A stretch of DNA of 64,000 nucleotides. Origin: CAYLPJ01 sp964385465 (GTDB lineage Bacteria; Planctomycetota; Phycisphaerae; SM23-33). The stretch is from positions 1-64,000 of the forward strand of contig CAYLPJ010000023.1 in the NCBI GenBank assembly GCA_964385465.1, given 5' to 3'. The position numbers and the translations under genes are program-made. Position 1 is the stretch's first letter, and each line of letters starts with the position of its first letter. The notes below the pieces were generated by a model. That model saw nothing but the letters and a program-made list of their open reading frames with translations, was not told the DNA's origin and searched no databases. Below are positions 9,330 to 17,622 of the stretch, one piece after another.

Positions 9330-9830
9330 TCAACGGATTCGATAACGGTCTCTCACGGCACGGCAGGGGCGGCGGATCTCGCCCAGCGAGACGCGCTCGG
9401 CGTCCCGGTGAAGGGCCCGGCTCAGCCAGGCGCTCTCGGCCAGAAACATCGCCAGGTAGTAGATGCCCAGCCAGATGAAAAACGTCATCGCGCAGACCGG
9501 CAGGGCATGGATCACCGCCAGGCCGATCCCCACGCACAGCAGCAGCCGGACCAGTCCCGAGGCCACGAAGCCCAGCGCCGCCCGCGACGGCCCGCCCGCC
9601 GCCAGGGCCACCACCAGCAGGCCGCTGAACAGCACCGCCGCCAGGACCAGCCCGCCGGCGCACAGCAGCGACAGCACCCCGCCGGCGCCGGCCAGGTGCC
9701 ACGTAGGCCAGGCGCCCGCCAGGCCCAGCACCAGCCCCGCCGGCAGCAGCCGCCACAGCAGCCCCGCCAGGCTGATCCGCATTGGCTCGGTCCCAACCAT
9801 CGCACCCTCGACCGGACAGCTCGATCTCAT
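9330..9830 (-). CDS. AtpI-like four-helix membrane protein
   Basis: A 166-residue membrane protein with about four transmembrane segments (near residues 20-45, 48-78, 85-115 and 118-143) in the place where atpI usually lies, between atpZ and atpB. AtpI proteins assist c-ring assembly or Mg2+ handling. Sequence conservation is weak, so the assignment rests mainly on topology and position. The ATG at 9830 overlaps the atpZ stop by four bases. A longer upstream reading to 10148 in the same frame has no membrane or family character and was not used. Confidence 0.65.
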   Translation of the reverse strand: MRSSCPVEGAMVGTEPMRISLAGLLWRLLPAGLVLGLAGAWPTWHLAGAGGVLSLLCAGGLVLAAVLFSGLLVVALAAGGPSRAALGFVASGLVRLLLCVGIGLAVIHALPVCAMTFFIWLGIYYLAMFLAESAWLSRALHRDAERVSLGEIRRPCRAVRDRYRIR

Positions 9831-10084
9831 TCGTCGTCGTCGGGCGGGGGGCGCCGGTTCCGGCCGTGCTTGCCGGAGTTCAGGATGCCCCAGCCCTGCC
9901 TCGTGATCCGCCAGTAGGCCGCGCCGAAGCCGACGATGCCTCCCAGCACCGTGAAGCCGGGCATCGTGCCCAAGGCGCCGTCCAGCGCCCAGCCGCCGGC
10001 CAGGAACAGCACGAAGGTCAGGAAAAACTCCAGACCGACCGTGGCGTATCTCAGGAGGTTCTGCGGGGGTGGCTTGTCGTCCAT
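9827..10084 (-). CDS. AtpZ/AtpI-family protein (ATPase_gene1-like)
   Basis: An 85-residue protein with two membrane helices (LEFFLTFVLFLAGGWALD and PGFTVLGGIVGFGAAYW), typical of the small AtpZ/AtpI family encoded first in many atp operons. It is thought to help assemble or regulate the ATP synthase. I chose the ATG at 10084 because GGGAG stands six bases upstream and because a sigma70-like promoter at 10148-10176 would place transcription start after any earlier codon (10144 would be too early). It opens the operon. Confidence 0.78.
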   Translation of the reverse strand: MDDKPPPQNLLRYATVGLEFFLTFVLFLAGGWALDGALGTMPGFTVLGGIVGFGAAYWRITRQGWGILNSGKHGRNRRPPPDDDE

Positions 10085-10147
10085 GGCTCCCACGCGCCTC
10101 GGCTCCGGCGTCCGGGCCGCCCACGGCCCGCCGCGCGTAAGCACACA

Positions 10148-10176
10148 TAACTACGCCCTCCCATCCGACCTGTCAA
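10148..10176 (-). promoter_or_regulatory. Sigma70-like promoter of the ATP synthase operon
   Basis: On the minus strand, TTGACA (10171-10176) and TAGTTA (10148-10153) are separated by 17 bases. The predicted transcript would begin near 10141, about 57 bases ahead of the atpZ start codon. The -35 box is perfect; the -10 box matches moderately. No other promoter is evident before atpZ. Confidence 0.6.
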
Positions 10177-10309
10177 GGACCAACGCCCGAACGACGCGCC
10201 CGCGGCCGTCCGGGCGGCAGCAGAGGGCCAGGGCGGTGATGTCGTCGCTGCGGGGGGGCGTGTCGGCGGCGTTCGGTGGCGGTGGCGGGCGCGGCCGGGG
10301 CCAGGGGGG

Positions 10310-11761
10310 CTACCTCTCCACGGTGGCCGAGACCATCTTCACGTACCCCAGCGTGTTGGCGACGCCGAAGAACTCCGCCGCCTCGCCGTCGCCGGCCGAG
10401 AGGGCGATGTGCCCGACGTCGAAGCCGCCGAGGGCGGCGTCGTAGTCGATCCATTTCCCGCCGACGTACGCCCGGAACCATGCGTGGGGTACGAAGACGT
10501 TGCGGCGGCTGCCGAACCGCTCGACGTGGGCCAGCCCGGTGACCACCTGGGCGGGCAGGCCGGCGGCCCGGCACATGGCCGCCGCCAGCGCCGCGTGCTC
10601 CGTGCAGTCGCCCTGGCGGTTCTTGGCCACCTCCAACGCCGTCGCATACCCCACCGAGAGGTCCTTCGCCGTGATGTGCGCGGCGACGAACTTCTCGATC
10701 CGCCCGGCCGCGTCGGCCGCGCCGTTCGCGCCGCGGACGGCCCTGTTCGCCAGGGCGACGACCTCCCGGGCGTCCGCCTGGAGATGCGGGGTGGGCTTCA
10801 AGGCCGCGAGGGCCTCGGCGTCGTCGCCCTTGTAGGGCACGGGGGCGTCGGTGGGGGGCTCGACCCGGGAGACCGTCACGCGGAAGCTTCCGTCCGCACG
10901 GCGGACGACGCGCTGGGCGGGCGTTTCGAGGAAATCCAGGCGCCCGCCGTCGCCGGTGGGTCGGAGTTGGTAGACGGCGCGTCGGGCGGTCTTGAGCCCG
11001 CGAAGCGGCGACGGGGCGGCCAGCAGGACGTTTCGGAAGAAGTCCACCGGCTTGACCGGGGAGAGGGCGACCTGCCTGGTGCAGGCGACCATCTCCATCT
11101 TCATCCCCAGCATGGGGACGATGGTCCGCAGGGCGTCGAAGTCGTCGTCGACATAGCTGGTGCCGTGGATCTCGCCGGTCGGGCCGGTGGTGACGGTCTT
11201 GACCTCCGTCAGCGTGACCACCCGCCCGAGCAGGTCCACCTGCTTCTTCTCGCCGACGGAGACGGCGACCTCCACCGCCCGCCGCATCGCCGGGGAGAAC
11301 GCCGTGACCGTGTACTCCGTGCCCGGCTTGAGCCCCTTGCTGCGGTTGTGCAGGCGGAGGCCCTCGGGCAACAGGGCCCCCTCGGGCCAGGGGCGGGTGC
11401 TCTCGGCCCCGCCGGAGGTCTTCATGTGCAGCTTGCCCCCCGCGATCCGCCCGCTGATCGTCTGGGCCATGATGCCCATGTCCTGGACGTGGCGGAAGGA
11501 GAGCGGCTCGCCGGCGGCGGTCTCCACCGACTGCTCGACCTGGCGGATCGTCAGCGACGTGCCCATTCGCTGGACCGTCATCGTCACTTCCTGGACCGTT
11601 GTGACCTTGCCGTCCTCGACCGTCCGGACGTGTCGGCCGTGGCCCATCTTCTGCCCGTTCATCAGCACGGCCAGCCAGTCGGTCTCGACGGTCTTCTCCC
11701 CGCCGGCGGCGGGCAGTGCGGCGGCGAGCAGGCAGAGCGGCATCCAGATGCGTTGGAGCAT
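10310..11761 (-). CDS. Secreted transglutaminase-like protein
   Basis: A 483-residue exported protein with an N-terminal signal peptide (IWMPLCLLAAALPAAGG) and a C-terminal transglutaminase-like cysteine-protease fold. The Cys-His-Asp triad is visible: Cys in NRQGDCTEHAAL, His in VPHAWFRAYVGGKW and Asp in IDYDAALGG. The N-terminal two thirds is beta-rich with repeated hydrolase-unrelated strands and is typical of planctomycete proteins of this type. Such proteins act in the periplasm as peptidases or cross-linkers, but the substrate is unknown. The ATG at 11761 has GGGAGAAG just upstream; an in-frame extension to 11935 has no signal and was not used. It reads away from the repeat array. Confidence 0.82.
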   Translation of the reverse strand: MLQRIWMPLCLLAAALPAAGGEKTVETDWLAVLMNGQKMGHGRHVRTVEDGKVTTVQEVTMTVQRMGTSLTIRQVEQSVETAAGEPLSFRHVQDMGIMAQTISGRIAGGKLHMKTSGGAESTRPWPEGALLPEGLRLHNRSKGLKPGTEYTVTAFSPAMRRAVEVAVSVGEKKQVDLLGRVVTLTEVKTVTTGPTGEIHGTSYVDDDFDALRTIVPMLGMKMEMVACTRQVALSPVKPVDFFRNVLLAAPSPLRGLKTARRAVYQLRPTGDGGRLDFLETPAQRVVRRADGSFRVTVSRVEPPTDAPVPYKGDDAEALAALKPTPHLQADAREVVALANRAVRGANGAADAAGRIEKFVAAHITAKDLSVGYATALEVAKNRQGDCTEHAALAAAMCRAAGLPAQVVTGLAHVERFGSRRNVFVPHAWFRAYVGGKWIDYDAALGGFDVGHIALSAGDGEAAEFFGVANTLGYVKMVSATVER

Positions 11762-11961
11762 ATCTTCTCCCTTTCGACGAAGAGGCCGGACCGACCCCGC
11801 GGGGATTGTACCATGCTCCCCGGCAAGGGCGGGGGGGTCTCCGAAAATCGGTGCTCGGCGCCCGGGGGCATGGCGGTGCACGACTCCCTGCCGGCGTACC
11901 GCCGGCCCAACGCGGCGGCGGTGCTGAGAGCGCAAGTCTGAGGACGCCAGCCGGCTCCCGG

Positions 11962-12627
11962 GCCCACCGCGCGCCGACGGAGGGAACGCTCCCGGGCCCT
12001 GGTGACCGTGACCGCGGGGGGGGCCGCCGCCTGCGGACGGAGGGAAGGCAATTCGCCGACAGCGTGGCGGGCCTTGATCGGGCCGGCCGCGCGCGGATGG
12101 AGGGAACGCAGATCGTCACTGCGTCGNNNNNNNNNNNNNNNNNNNNNNNNNNNNNNNNNNNNNNNNNNNNNNNNNNNNNNNNNNNNNNNNNNNNNNNNNN
12201 NNNNNNNNNNNNNNNNNNNNNNNNNNTGCTGGTAGTGGGGCCCCGCCGCGTGCGGACGGAGGGAACGCAATTCACCGACAGCGTGGCGGGCCTTGATCGG
12301 GCCGGCCGCGCGCGGACGGAGGGCACGCAGATCGTCACCGCGACGTGCTGGTAGTGGGGCCCCGCCGCGTGCGGACGGAGGGAACGCAATTCACCGACAG
12401 TGGGGCGGGCCTTGATCGGGCCGGCCGCGCGCGGATGGAGGGACCGCAATTCACCGACAGCGGGGCAGGCCTTGATCGGGCCCACCGCGTGCGGACGGAG
12501 GGAACGCAATCTGCCGACAGCGGGGCGGGCCTAGATCGGCCCCGCCGCGTGCGGACGGAGGGAACGCAGATCGTCACCGCGTCGTGCTGGTAGTGGGGGC
12601 CCACCGCGCGCGGACGGAGGGACCACC
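11962..12627. repeat. 60-bp tandem array with two recurring spacer modules
   Basis: At least ten copies of a ~27-base core (consensus CCGCCGCGTGCGGACGGAGG then GAACGCA) recur every 59-60 bases. Cores start near 11964, 12024, 12084, 12243, 12302, 12362, 12422, 12482, 12542 and 12601. Between cores lie two spacer types. Module A reads ATTCACCGACAGCGGGGCGG then GCCTTGATCGGGCC; module B reads GATCGTCACCGCGTCGTGCT then GGTAGTGGGGCC. A follows cores 2, 4, 6, 7 and (diverged) 8; B follows 3, 5 and 9. The N run at 12127-12226 falls inside the array. The array lies between divergently read genes, within the 1029-base stretch 11762-12790 that holds no gene. A small hairpin GCCGGCG-TAC-CGCCGGC (11890-11906) precedes it. 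Confidence 0.85.
12127..12226. other. Assembly gap of exactly 100 N
   Basis: One hundred unresolved bases interrupt the tandem array after a module B that begins at 12111. A round 100 suggests a scaffolding placeholder of unknown true length, so the number of repeat copies is not known. All open frames crossing this run are artefacts. Confidence 0.97.
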
Positions 12628-12729
12628 ATGGTGCCCGTGCGGGCTGGCATTGGTCCAAGGCCCCGATTCGGGCGGATGGAGCCCACCGGCGGGGCCTGAG
12701 ATTTTTTGGGTTTTTCCGTCCGCTCACGA

Positions 12730-12757
12730 TTGACACCCGCTCGAAGCGTCCTATTAT
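12730..12757 (+). promoter_or_regulatory. Sigma70-like promoter of the MerR-type regulator
   Basis: TTGACA (12730-12735) and TATTAT (12752-12757) are 16 bases apart. Just downstream, GTTTTGTAAAAC (12760-12771) is a dyad with perfect five-base arms overlapping the expected start point, a plausible operator. The region is far richer in A+T than its surroundings. The start codon is at 12791 with AGAGG at 12777-12781. Confidence 0.7.
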
Positions 12758-12790
12758 ACGTTTTGTAAAACATACAAGAGGTTGTGCCTC

Positions 12791-13237
12791 ATGGATGACA
12801 TGTCTTGGGTTGGAGCGGATTCTGCGGCGTTCGAGGTGGACGGTGGGCGCGCCGAGGACCGGACGGCCTCCGATGATCGGGGCGGGCGGGATGGCAGGCT
12901 CGACCGCGGCGGACGCGACGGGGTCGGGTCGAGCGGCACGGGCAGGGCGGACTTCGGCGGCGGGCGTCGCGGGCTGCTGACGCGTCGGCGCCCCAGGCCG
13001 CCGAAACTGTATCGCATCGGCGAGGTCGTGGCGTACTCCGGCCTCAGCCGCCAGACGGTGCACAACTACACGACCATGGGCCTGCTCCACGAGGCCCGGT
13101 GGACCGAGGGCGGGCACCGCCTCTACGACGAATCCGTCTTCGAACGCCTCGACGCCGTGGCGGAGATGAAGGCCCGCGGCATGGCCATGCGGGCCATACG
13201 AACGCACTTCGAGCAGGTGGACGCCGACCGCTCCTGA
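12791..13237 (+). CDS. MerR-family transcriptional regulator with long disordered N-terminus
   Basis: A 148-residue protein. Residues ~1-75 are Gly/Arg/Asp-rich and look disordered. Residues ~76-148 form a MerR-type winged helix-turn-helix: LYRIGEVVAYSGLSRQTVHN, the NYTTMGLL recognition region, TEGGHRLYDESVFERL and a following helix. There is no long C-terminal effector domain, so ligand sensing is not evident. It has its own promoter with a possible operator and stands 129 bases before the flagellar genes on the same strand, so it may control them or itself; this is inference. The ATG at 12791 follows AGAGG. Confidence 0.82.
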   Translation: MDDMSWVGADSAAFEVDGGRAEDRTASDDRGGRDGRLDRGGRDGVGSSGTGRADFGGGRRGLLTRRRPRPPKLYRIGEVVAYSGLSRQTVHNYTTMGLLHEARWTEGGHRLYDESVFERLDAVAEMKARGMAMRAIRTHFEQVDADRS

Positions 13238-13366
13238 GCCGCGCCCGCAAGGGCCCGGCCGGGAGGCGGCGGATGACACCGGCGGCAGCGACGGCAACGG
13301 ACGCCGACGATGCAGCCGGGACGGGACGGTTCGAGACGACGGCACCGGCCAGGGAGGGCCGACACG

Positions 13367-15340
13367 ATGAGCCTCGTCAAACGTTGGGCCGCGAAAGCCA
13401 GATCACGCGTGCGCCGCACGTCGTGGCGCGGGCAGCTCGCCGGCGCGGCCTTGGTCGCGACCGTCGGCATCGGCCTGGTATGGCTTCTGCTCGCCGGCAT
13501 GGCCGGGCGGGGCGACTGGCTGCCCGCCTGCGCCCGTCGGCTGGACGGGCAGGAACTCGCCGCCGCGACCGCCCTGGCCGAGAGGCACGGCATCGCCTGC
13601 CGGGCCGAGGACGGGCGCGTGCTGGTCCCCGCCGACCGCGCCGACCTCCTCCGCGGCCTGCTGGCGGCCGAGGGGCTGCTGACCGCCCACGAGCCCGTCG
13701 CCTTCGACGAGCTTGCCGCCGACGGGGACATCTGGCGGACCGAATCCCAGAATGCCCGCCGCTGGCAGGCATGGAAGATGGAGGCGCTGTCCCGGATGGT
13801 CGGGCAGTTCCCCGCCGTCCGCCGCGCCGTGGTGCTCTTCGAGCCGGGCGTGCCTCGCGGCCTCGGCCGGCCCGCCGTGGCGCCCACCGCGGCGGTGAAG
13901 GTATCCCTGGCGGCCGGTCGGAGGATGGACGCCGCGTGCGTCGCCGCCGTCGCCGACCTGGTCGCCGGCAGCATTGCCGGGCTGGCCCCGGCGGACGTGC
14001 GGATCGTCGACGACACCGGGCGGAGCTACCGCGCGGGCGCGTCGGCAACGCTCGCGGAAGACCCCGCCGCCCGCGCCGACCGGATCGAGGCCCGGTGGAC
14101 CCGCCGCCTGCGCGCCGCCCTGGAATACGTACCCGATGCGGCGGTCTCCGTCACCGCCGACCCCGACCCGGCAGCCGAGACGCCCGCCCGCGTGTGCGTG
14201 TCGGTGCCTCGCAGCTACCTGGTGGCCGCCTGGCGGGCAGCCGAGCCGGGCACGCCCGAGCCGAACGATGCGCGGCTGGACGCCTTCGCGCCGTCGGCGC
14301 TGGCGAAGGTCCGCCGCACGGTGGCCAACGCACTCGGCGCGGGAGCCGCCGGAGCGATCCTGGTTGACTGGCACCACGACGCGGTCGCAGCCGGCGGCGG
14401 GGCGCAGGATCCCTCGCCGCCCGAGGCCCCCGCGACCGTCCTTGCGAGGACCGACGCCGAAGGCGCGGCCTTCGTGCTGCCCGCCCGCGCGGGGGTGTCG
14501 CTGGCGTTCGCCGCCGGCGGATTGCTCGCCGGCCTGGCGGCGGCGCGGCATCGCGTCGTACGTCGTCGCGCCCGCGGCCGGGCGGTCGAGGCAAGGCGGA
14601 CGCGTCGGGCCGGCCCCGACAGATCGGACCGGCGCGTGGAGGCCGAGGCGCCCGAGCAGGGCGACGCGCCGTCCCCGCTGGCCGAGCTGCGGCGCTGCTC
14701 CGCCGACGAGTTGCGGGAGATGCTCACCGGCGAGCATGCACAGACGGCCGCCCTGGTCCTGGCCGAGATGACGCCCTCGCTGGCGGCCGACGTGTTGGCG
14801 GGAATGTCGGCGGAGCGGCAGATCGAGGTCTCCCGGCGGATCGCGGAGATGTGCCCGGTGGCCGGCGAAGTGCTGGAGGAGGTGGCGCGGGGTCTGCTGG
14901 CGCGTCGCGGCGGGCGCGGCGGGGCCGGGCAGGTCGCCAGGATCCTCCATCATGCCGGCTACGCGACGGAGAAGGCCGTCCTGGACGCCCTTCGCGGGGA
15001 CGAGCCCGCCCTCGCCGACTGCATCCGCCAGCGGATGTTCGTCTTCGAGGACGTGGCCCTGCTGCCCCGCGAGGTGCTCGCCGCCGCGGTCGGCTCGCTC
15101 GGAAGCGACGAGTTGGCCGTCGCGCTACGAACCGCCGGGCGGGAGGTGACCGAGAAGCTCCTGGCCGCGCTGCCCCCGGCGGCCGCCGAGAGGACCCGCG
15201 AGCAGATGGAGAGCATCGGCCCGGTCCGCCTCAGCGACGTCGAGGCCGCCCAGGAGCGTGTCGTCGCGGCCGTGCGGCGGCAGGAGGCCGGGCGGTACGT
15301 CCCCGCCCGGGCGCCCGAGGAGAGCGAGGTGGTGGTGTGA
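13367..15340 (+). CDS. fliF-fliG: FliF-FliG fusion: flagellar MS-ring and rotor switch protein in one chain
   Basis: A single 657-residue frame. The first ~400 residues are FliF-like: membrane helix at ~24-46, ring-building region (LVPADRADLLRGLLAAEGLL; SQNARRWQAWKMEALSRM; VRRAVVLFEPGVPRGLGRP) and a second membrane helix at ~375-397. A basic/acidic linker of about 40 residues follows. Residues ~437-645 are the middle and C-terminal domains of FliG: GEHAQTAALVLAEM (EHPQ motif with Ala for Pro), QRMFVFEDVALLPREVL and GPVRLSDVEAAQERVV. The FliG N-domain, which normally binds the FliF tail, is absent. Torque-helix charges are partly changed relative to E. coli (Lys264 as Arg, Arg281 as Ala, Asp288/289 as Glu/Gln). 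AGGGAGG precedes the ATG at 13367. Confidence 0.9.
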   Translation: MSLVKRWAAKARSRVRRTSWRGQLAGAALVATVGIGLVWLLLAGMAGRGDWLPACARRLDGQELAAATALAERHGIACRAEDGRVLVPADRADLLRGLLAAEGLLTAHEPVAFDELAADGDIWRTESQNARRWQAWKMEALSRMVGQFPAVRRAVVLFEPGVPRGLGRPAVAPTAAVKVSLAAGRRMDAACVAAVADLVAGSIAGLAPADVRIVDDTGRSYRAGASATLAEDPAARADRIEARWTRRLRAALEYVPDAAVSVTADPDPAAETPARVCVSVPRSYLVAAWRAAEPGTPEPNDARLDAFAPSALAKVRRTVANALGAGAAGAILVDWHHDAVAAGGGAQDPSPPEAPATVLARTDAEGAAFVLPARAGVSLAFAAGGLLAGLAAARHRVVRRRARGRAVEARRTRRAGPDRSDRRVEAEAPEQGDAPSPLAELRRCSADELREMLTGEHAQTAALVLAEMTPSLAADVLAGMSAERQIEVSRRIAEMCPVAGEVLEEVARGLLARRGGRGGAGQVARILHHAGYATEKAVLDALRGDEPALADCIRQRMFVFEDVALLPREVLAAAVGSLGSDELAVALRTAGREVTEKLLAALPPAAAERTREQMESIGPVRLSDVEAAQERVVAAVRRQEAGRYVPARAPEESEVVV

Positions 15341-15378
15341 GCAATCCCCGACAGCCCGGAAAGGCAGGTAGGTAGCCC

Positions 15379-16242
15379 ATGGCGCGGATCATCAAAGCGA
15401 AACGTACCGCCCCGCCGGCGACCGCGCGCGAGGCGGTGGCGAACCTGGACGACCTCGCCGCCGAGGCCCGCGCCGTCGTCCTCGACGCCCGCAAGGAGGC
15501 CGCACGCATCACCGCCGAGGCCCGCGCCAACGCCGACGCCCTCGCCGAGCAGGCGGCGGCCAAGGCGTACGACACGGCCTTCAATCGCGGGCGTGAGGAG
15601 GGCATCGAGCAGGGCCGGACCGAGGGGCTCGAGCAGGCGCGAAAGGAGTTCGCCGACGAGGCCGCCGGGCTGACCAGCCTGGCCGAGGGCATCGTCCGCG
15701 AGCTGAGCGTGGCCCGCGGACAGCTCATCCACCACGCCCGCTGCGAGCTGCTGGACCTCGCCCTGGCGGTCGCGAGGAAGGTGGTCGGCCGCGTGGCCGC
15801 TCGCGATCCCGGGGTGGCCGAGGCGAACCTCCGCAAGGCCCTGGACCACGTCGACGCCCGGCGGGACGTGATCGTCCGGGTGAACCCCGAGCAGGAAGAA
15901 GGGCTCCGCCGCTGCCTGCCCGGGCTCGTCGACGCCCTCGGGCGAAGCGGCGAGGTGCGGCTGGTCGCCGACGAGGACGTCTCGGCCGGCGGCGTCGTCC
16001 TGCGGACGGCCGAGGGCGAGGTCGACGCCACCATCGAGACGCAGATCGACAGCATCGTCGAGGCGCTCGTCGGCGGGTGCGGCTGTGCCGCAGCCGACGC
16101 CCCGCCCGCGGATGCGACCGGGCGCTACGAGGCGGACGCGCCCGCCGCCTGTCGGGCGCGCCCGGCAGGGGAGCCGCCTCGGCGGACGATCCCCGCGCCG
16201 CTGCCCTACGCGGCGGATACGACGATGGCACGGAGCGAATAG
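15379..16242 (+). CDS. fliH: Flagellar export ATPase regulator FliH
   Basis: Peripheral-stalk-like partner of the FliI ATPase in the flagellar type III export gate. The 287-residue product has a long N-terminal coiled coil with Ala/Glu-rich heptads (residues ~25-75), the GxxxG-type stretch NRGREEGIEQGRTEGLEQA (~71-89) and the C-terminal FliH domain (LLDLALAVARKVVGRV, then VRLVADEDVSAGGVVLRTAEGEVDA). The last ~55 residues are Ala/Pro-rich and probably disordered. AGGTAGG stands before the ATG. It lies 38 bases after the fliF-fliG gene and 6 before fliI. Confidence 0.92.
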   Translation: MARIIKAKRTAPPATAREAVANLDDLAAEARAVVLDARKEAARITAEARANADALAEQAAAKAYDTAFNRGREEGIEQGRTEGLEQARKEFADEAAGLTSLAEGIVRELSVARGQLIHHARCELLDLALAVARKVVGRVAARDPGVAEANLRKALDHVDARRDVIVRVNPEQEEGLRRCLPGLVDALGRSGEVRLVADEDVSAGGVVLRTAEGEVDATIETQIDSIVEALVGGCGCAAADAPPADATGRYEADAPAACRARPAGEPPRRTIPAPLPYAADTTMARSE

Positions 16243-16248
16243 GAAACG

Positions 16249-17622
16249 ATGAGCCCGTTCGAGCCCTACAGGCAGATCCTTGCGGCGACCCAGCCGGTTC
16301 GCGTGGCCGGGCGGGTGCACGCGGTCCGCGGGCTGACGGTCGGCGTGTCGGACTTCGCCGCCGCCGTCGGCGCCGGCTGCCGGGTGATCCACGCCGGGCG
16401 GTCCGTGCCCGCGCGCGTGGTGGGCTTCGCGGGCGACGAGACGCTGGTGATGCCGATCGGCACGACGCGAGGCATCCGCCGCGGCGACCGCGTGGTCTGC
16501 TCGCCGGACCCCGCCGCCGTCGGGATCGGCCCCGGCGTGCTCGGACGCGTGCTGGACGGCTTCGGGCGACCCATCGACGGGGGCGAACGCCTGCGGATCG
16601 ACCGCCGCATGCCCATCTGGCCCGAGCCGATGGGCCCGCTGGCACGACGCCGGATCGCCGAGCCGCTGCCCACCGGCGTCCGCGCGATCGACGCGATGCT
16701 GACCATCGGCCGCGGGCAGCGGATGGGCATCTTCTCCGGCAGCGGGGTGGGCAAGAGCGTGCTGCTGGGCATGATCGCCCGCCACACGGCCGCCGACGTC
16801 TCGGTGATCGCGCTGATCGGCGAGCGCGGTCGCGAGGTGCGGGAGTTCATCGAGCGCGACCTCGGGGAGGAAGGGCTGCGGCGGGCGGTGGTGGTGGTCT
16901 CCACCAGCGACCAGCCGCCGCTGCTTCGCGTTCAGGGCGGGGCCGTCGCCGCCGCCGTGGCCGAGTATTACCGCGACCAGGGCAAGGACGTGTTGCTGCT
17001 GATGGACTCGCTGACCCGCCTGGCGATGGCCCAGCGGGAGATCGGCCTGGCCGCCGGCGAGCCGCCCGCCGCCCGCGGCTACACGCCCAGCGTCTTCGAC
17101 ATGCTGCCGCACCTGCTGGAGCGCAGCGGGCGAGCCGAGCGGGGAAGCGTCACCGGCTTCTACACCGTGCTGGTCGAGGACGAGGACGCCGGCGATCCCG
17201 TCGGCGACGCCGTCCGGGCCGTCACCGACGGGCACATCCACCTGTCCCGCCCGCTGGCGCATCGCGGGCACTTCCCGGCCGTGGACGTGCCCCGCAGCGT
17301 CAGCCGCGTGATGCTGGACGTCGCCGACGACGAGCACCTCGCCGCCGCGCGGGCCGTCGCCGGCCTGCTGGCTACGTGGGCCGAGGTCGAGGACATGGTC
17401 AGCATCGGGGCCTACCAGGCCGGCGCCAGCCGCGAGTACGACCTCGCCATCGAGTTGATCCCCGCCGTGCGGGAGTTCCTCGCCCAGGACCGCGCCGAGC
17501 GGGCGGACCCGGGCGAGACGCGGGCGGCCCTGCTGGCCCTGCACCGACGCATTCAGTCCGTCCGCGGCAGCTCGGGCGAGTCCCGCCCGGCCGCCGCGTG
17601 CGCGTGGAGACCCACATCGTGA
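16249..17622 (+). CDS. fliI: Flagellum-specific ATPase FliI
   Basis: Hexameric ATPase that energises protein export through the flagellar type III apparatus. The 457-residue product shows the P-loop SGSGVGKS near residues 163-170, IALIGERGREVREFIE, the Walker B strand VLLLMDSLTRLAMAQREI near 248-265 and the PSVFDMLPHLLERSG region. Length is normal. Start ATG at 16249 after GGAAACG. The last codons overlap the GTG of fliJ by four bases. Confidence 0.97.
   Translation: MSPFEPYRQILAATQPVRVAGRVHAVRGLTVGVSDFAAAVGAGCRVIHAGRSVPARVVGFAGDETLVMPIGTTRGIRRGDRVVCSPDPAAVGIGPGVLGRVLDGFGRPIDGGERLRIDRRMPIWPEPMGPLARRRIAEPLPTGVRAIDAMLTIGRGQRMGIFSGSGVGKSVLLGMIARHTAADVSVIALIGERGREVREFIERDLGEEGLRRAVVVVSTSDQPPLLRVQGGAVAAAVAEYYRDQGKDVLLLMDSLTRLAMAQREIGLAAGEPPAARGYTPSVFDMLPHLLERSGRAERGSVTGFYTVLVEDEDAGDPVGDAVRAVTDGHIHLSRPLAHRGHFPAVDVPRSVSRVMLDVADDEHLAAARAVAGLLATWAEVEDMVSIGAYQAGASREYDLAIELIPAVREFLAQDRAERADPGETRAALLALHRRIQSVRGSSGESRPAAACAWRPTS

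Noticed and set aside
10173..12509. Long minus-strand frame through the tandem array and the N run
   Set aside because: It crosses 100 unknown bases, has repeat-derived Arg/Pro-rich sequence and overlaps the real transglutaminase gene in another frame.
11962..12627. CRISPR array
   Set aside because: The cores are regular at a 60-base period, but the spacers are just two types repeated several times, the core is not palindromic, and no cas gene is near. It is a composite tandem repeat.
14560..14720. Sequencing indel joining separate fliF and fliG genes
   Set aside because: The frame is open throughout and the missing part is precisely the FliG N-domain, which one indel cannot remove. Reads should still be checked.
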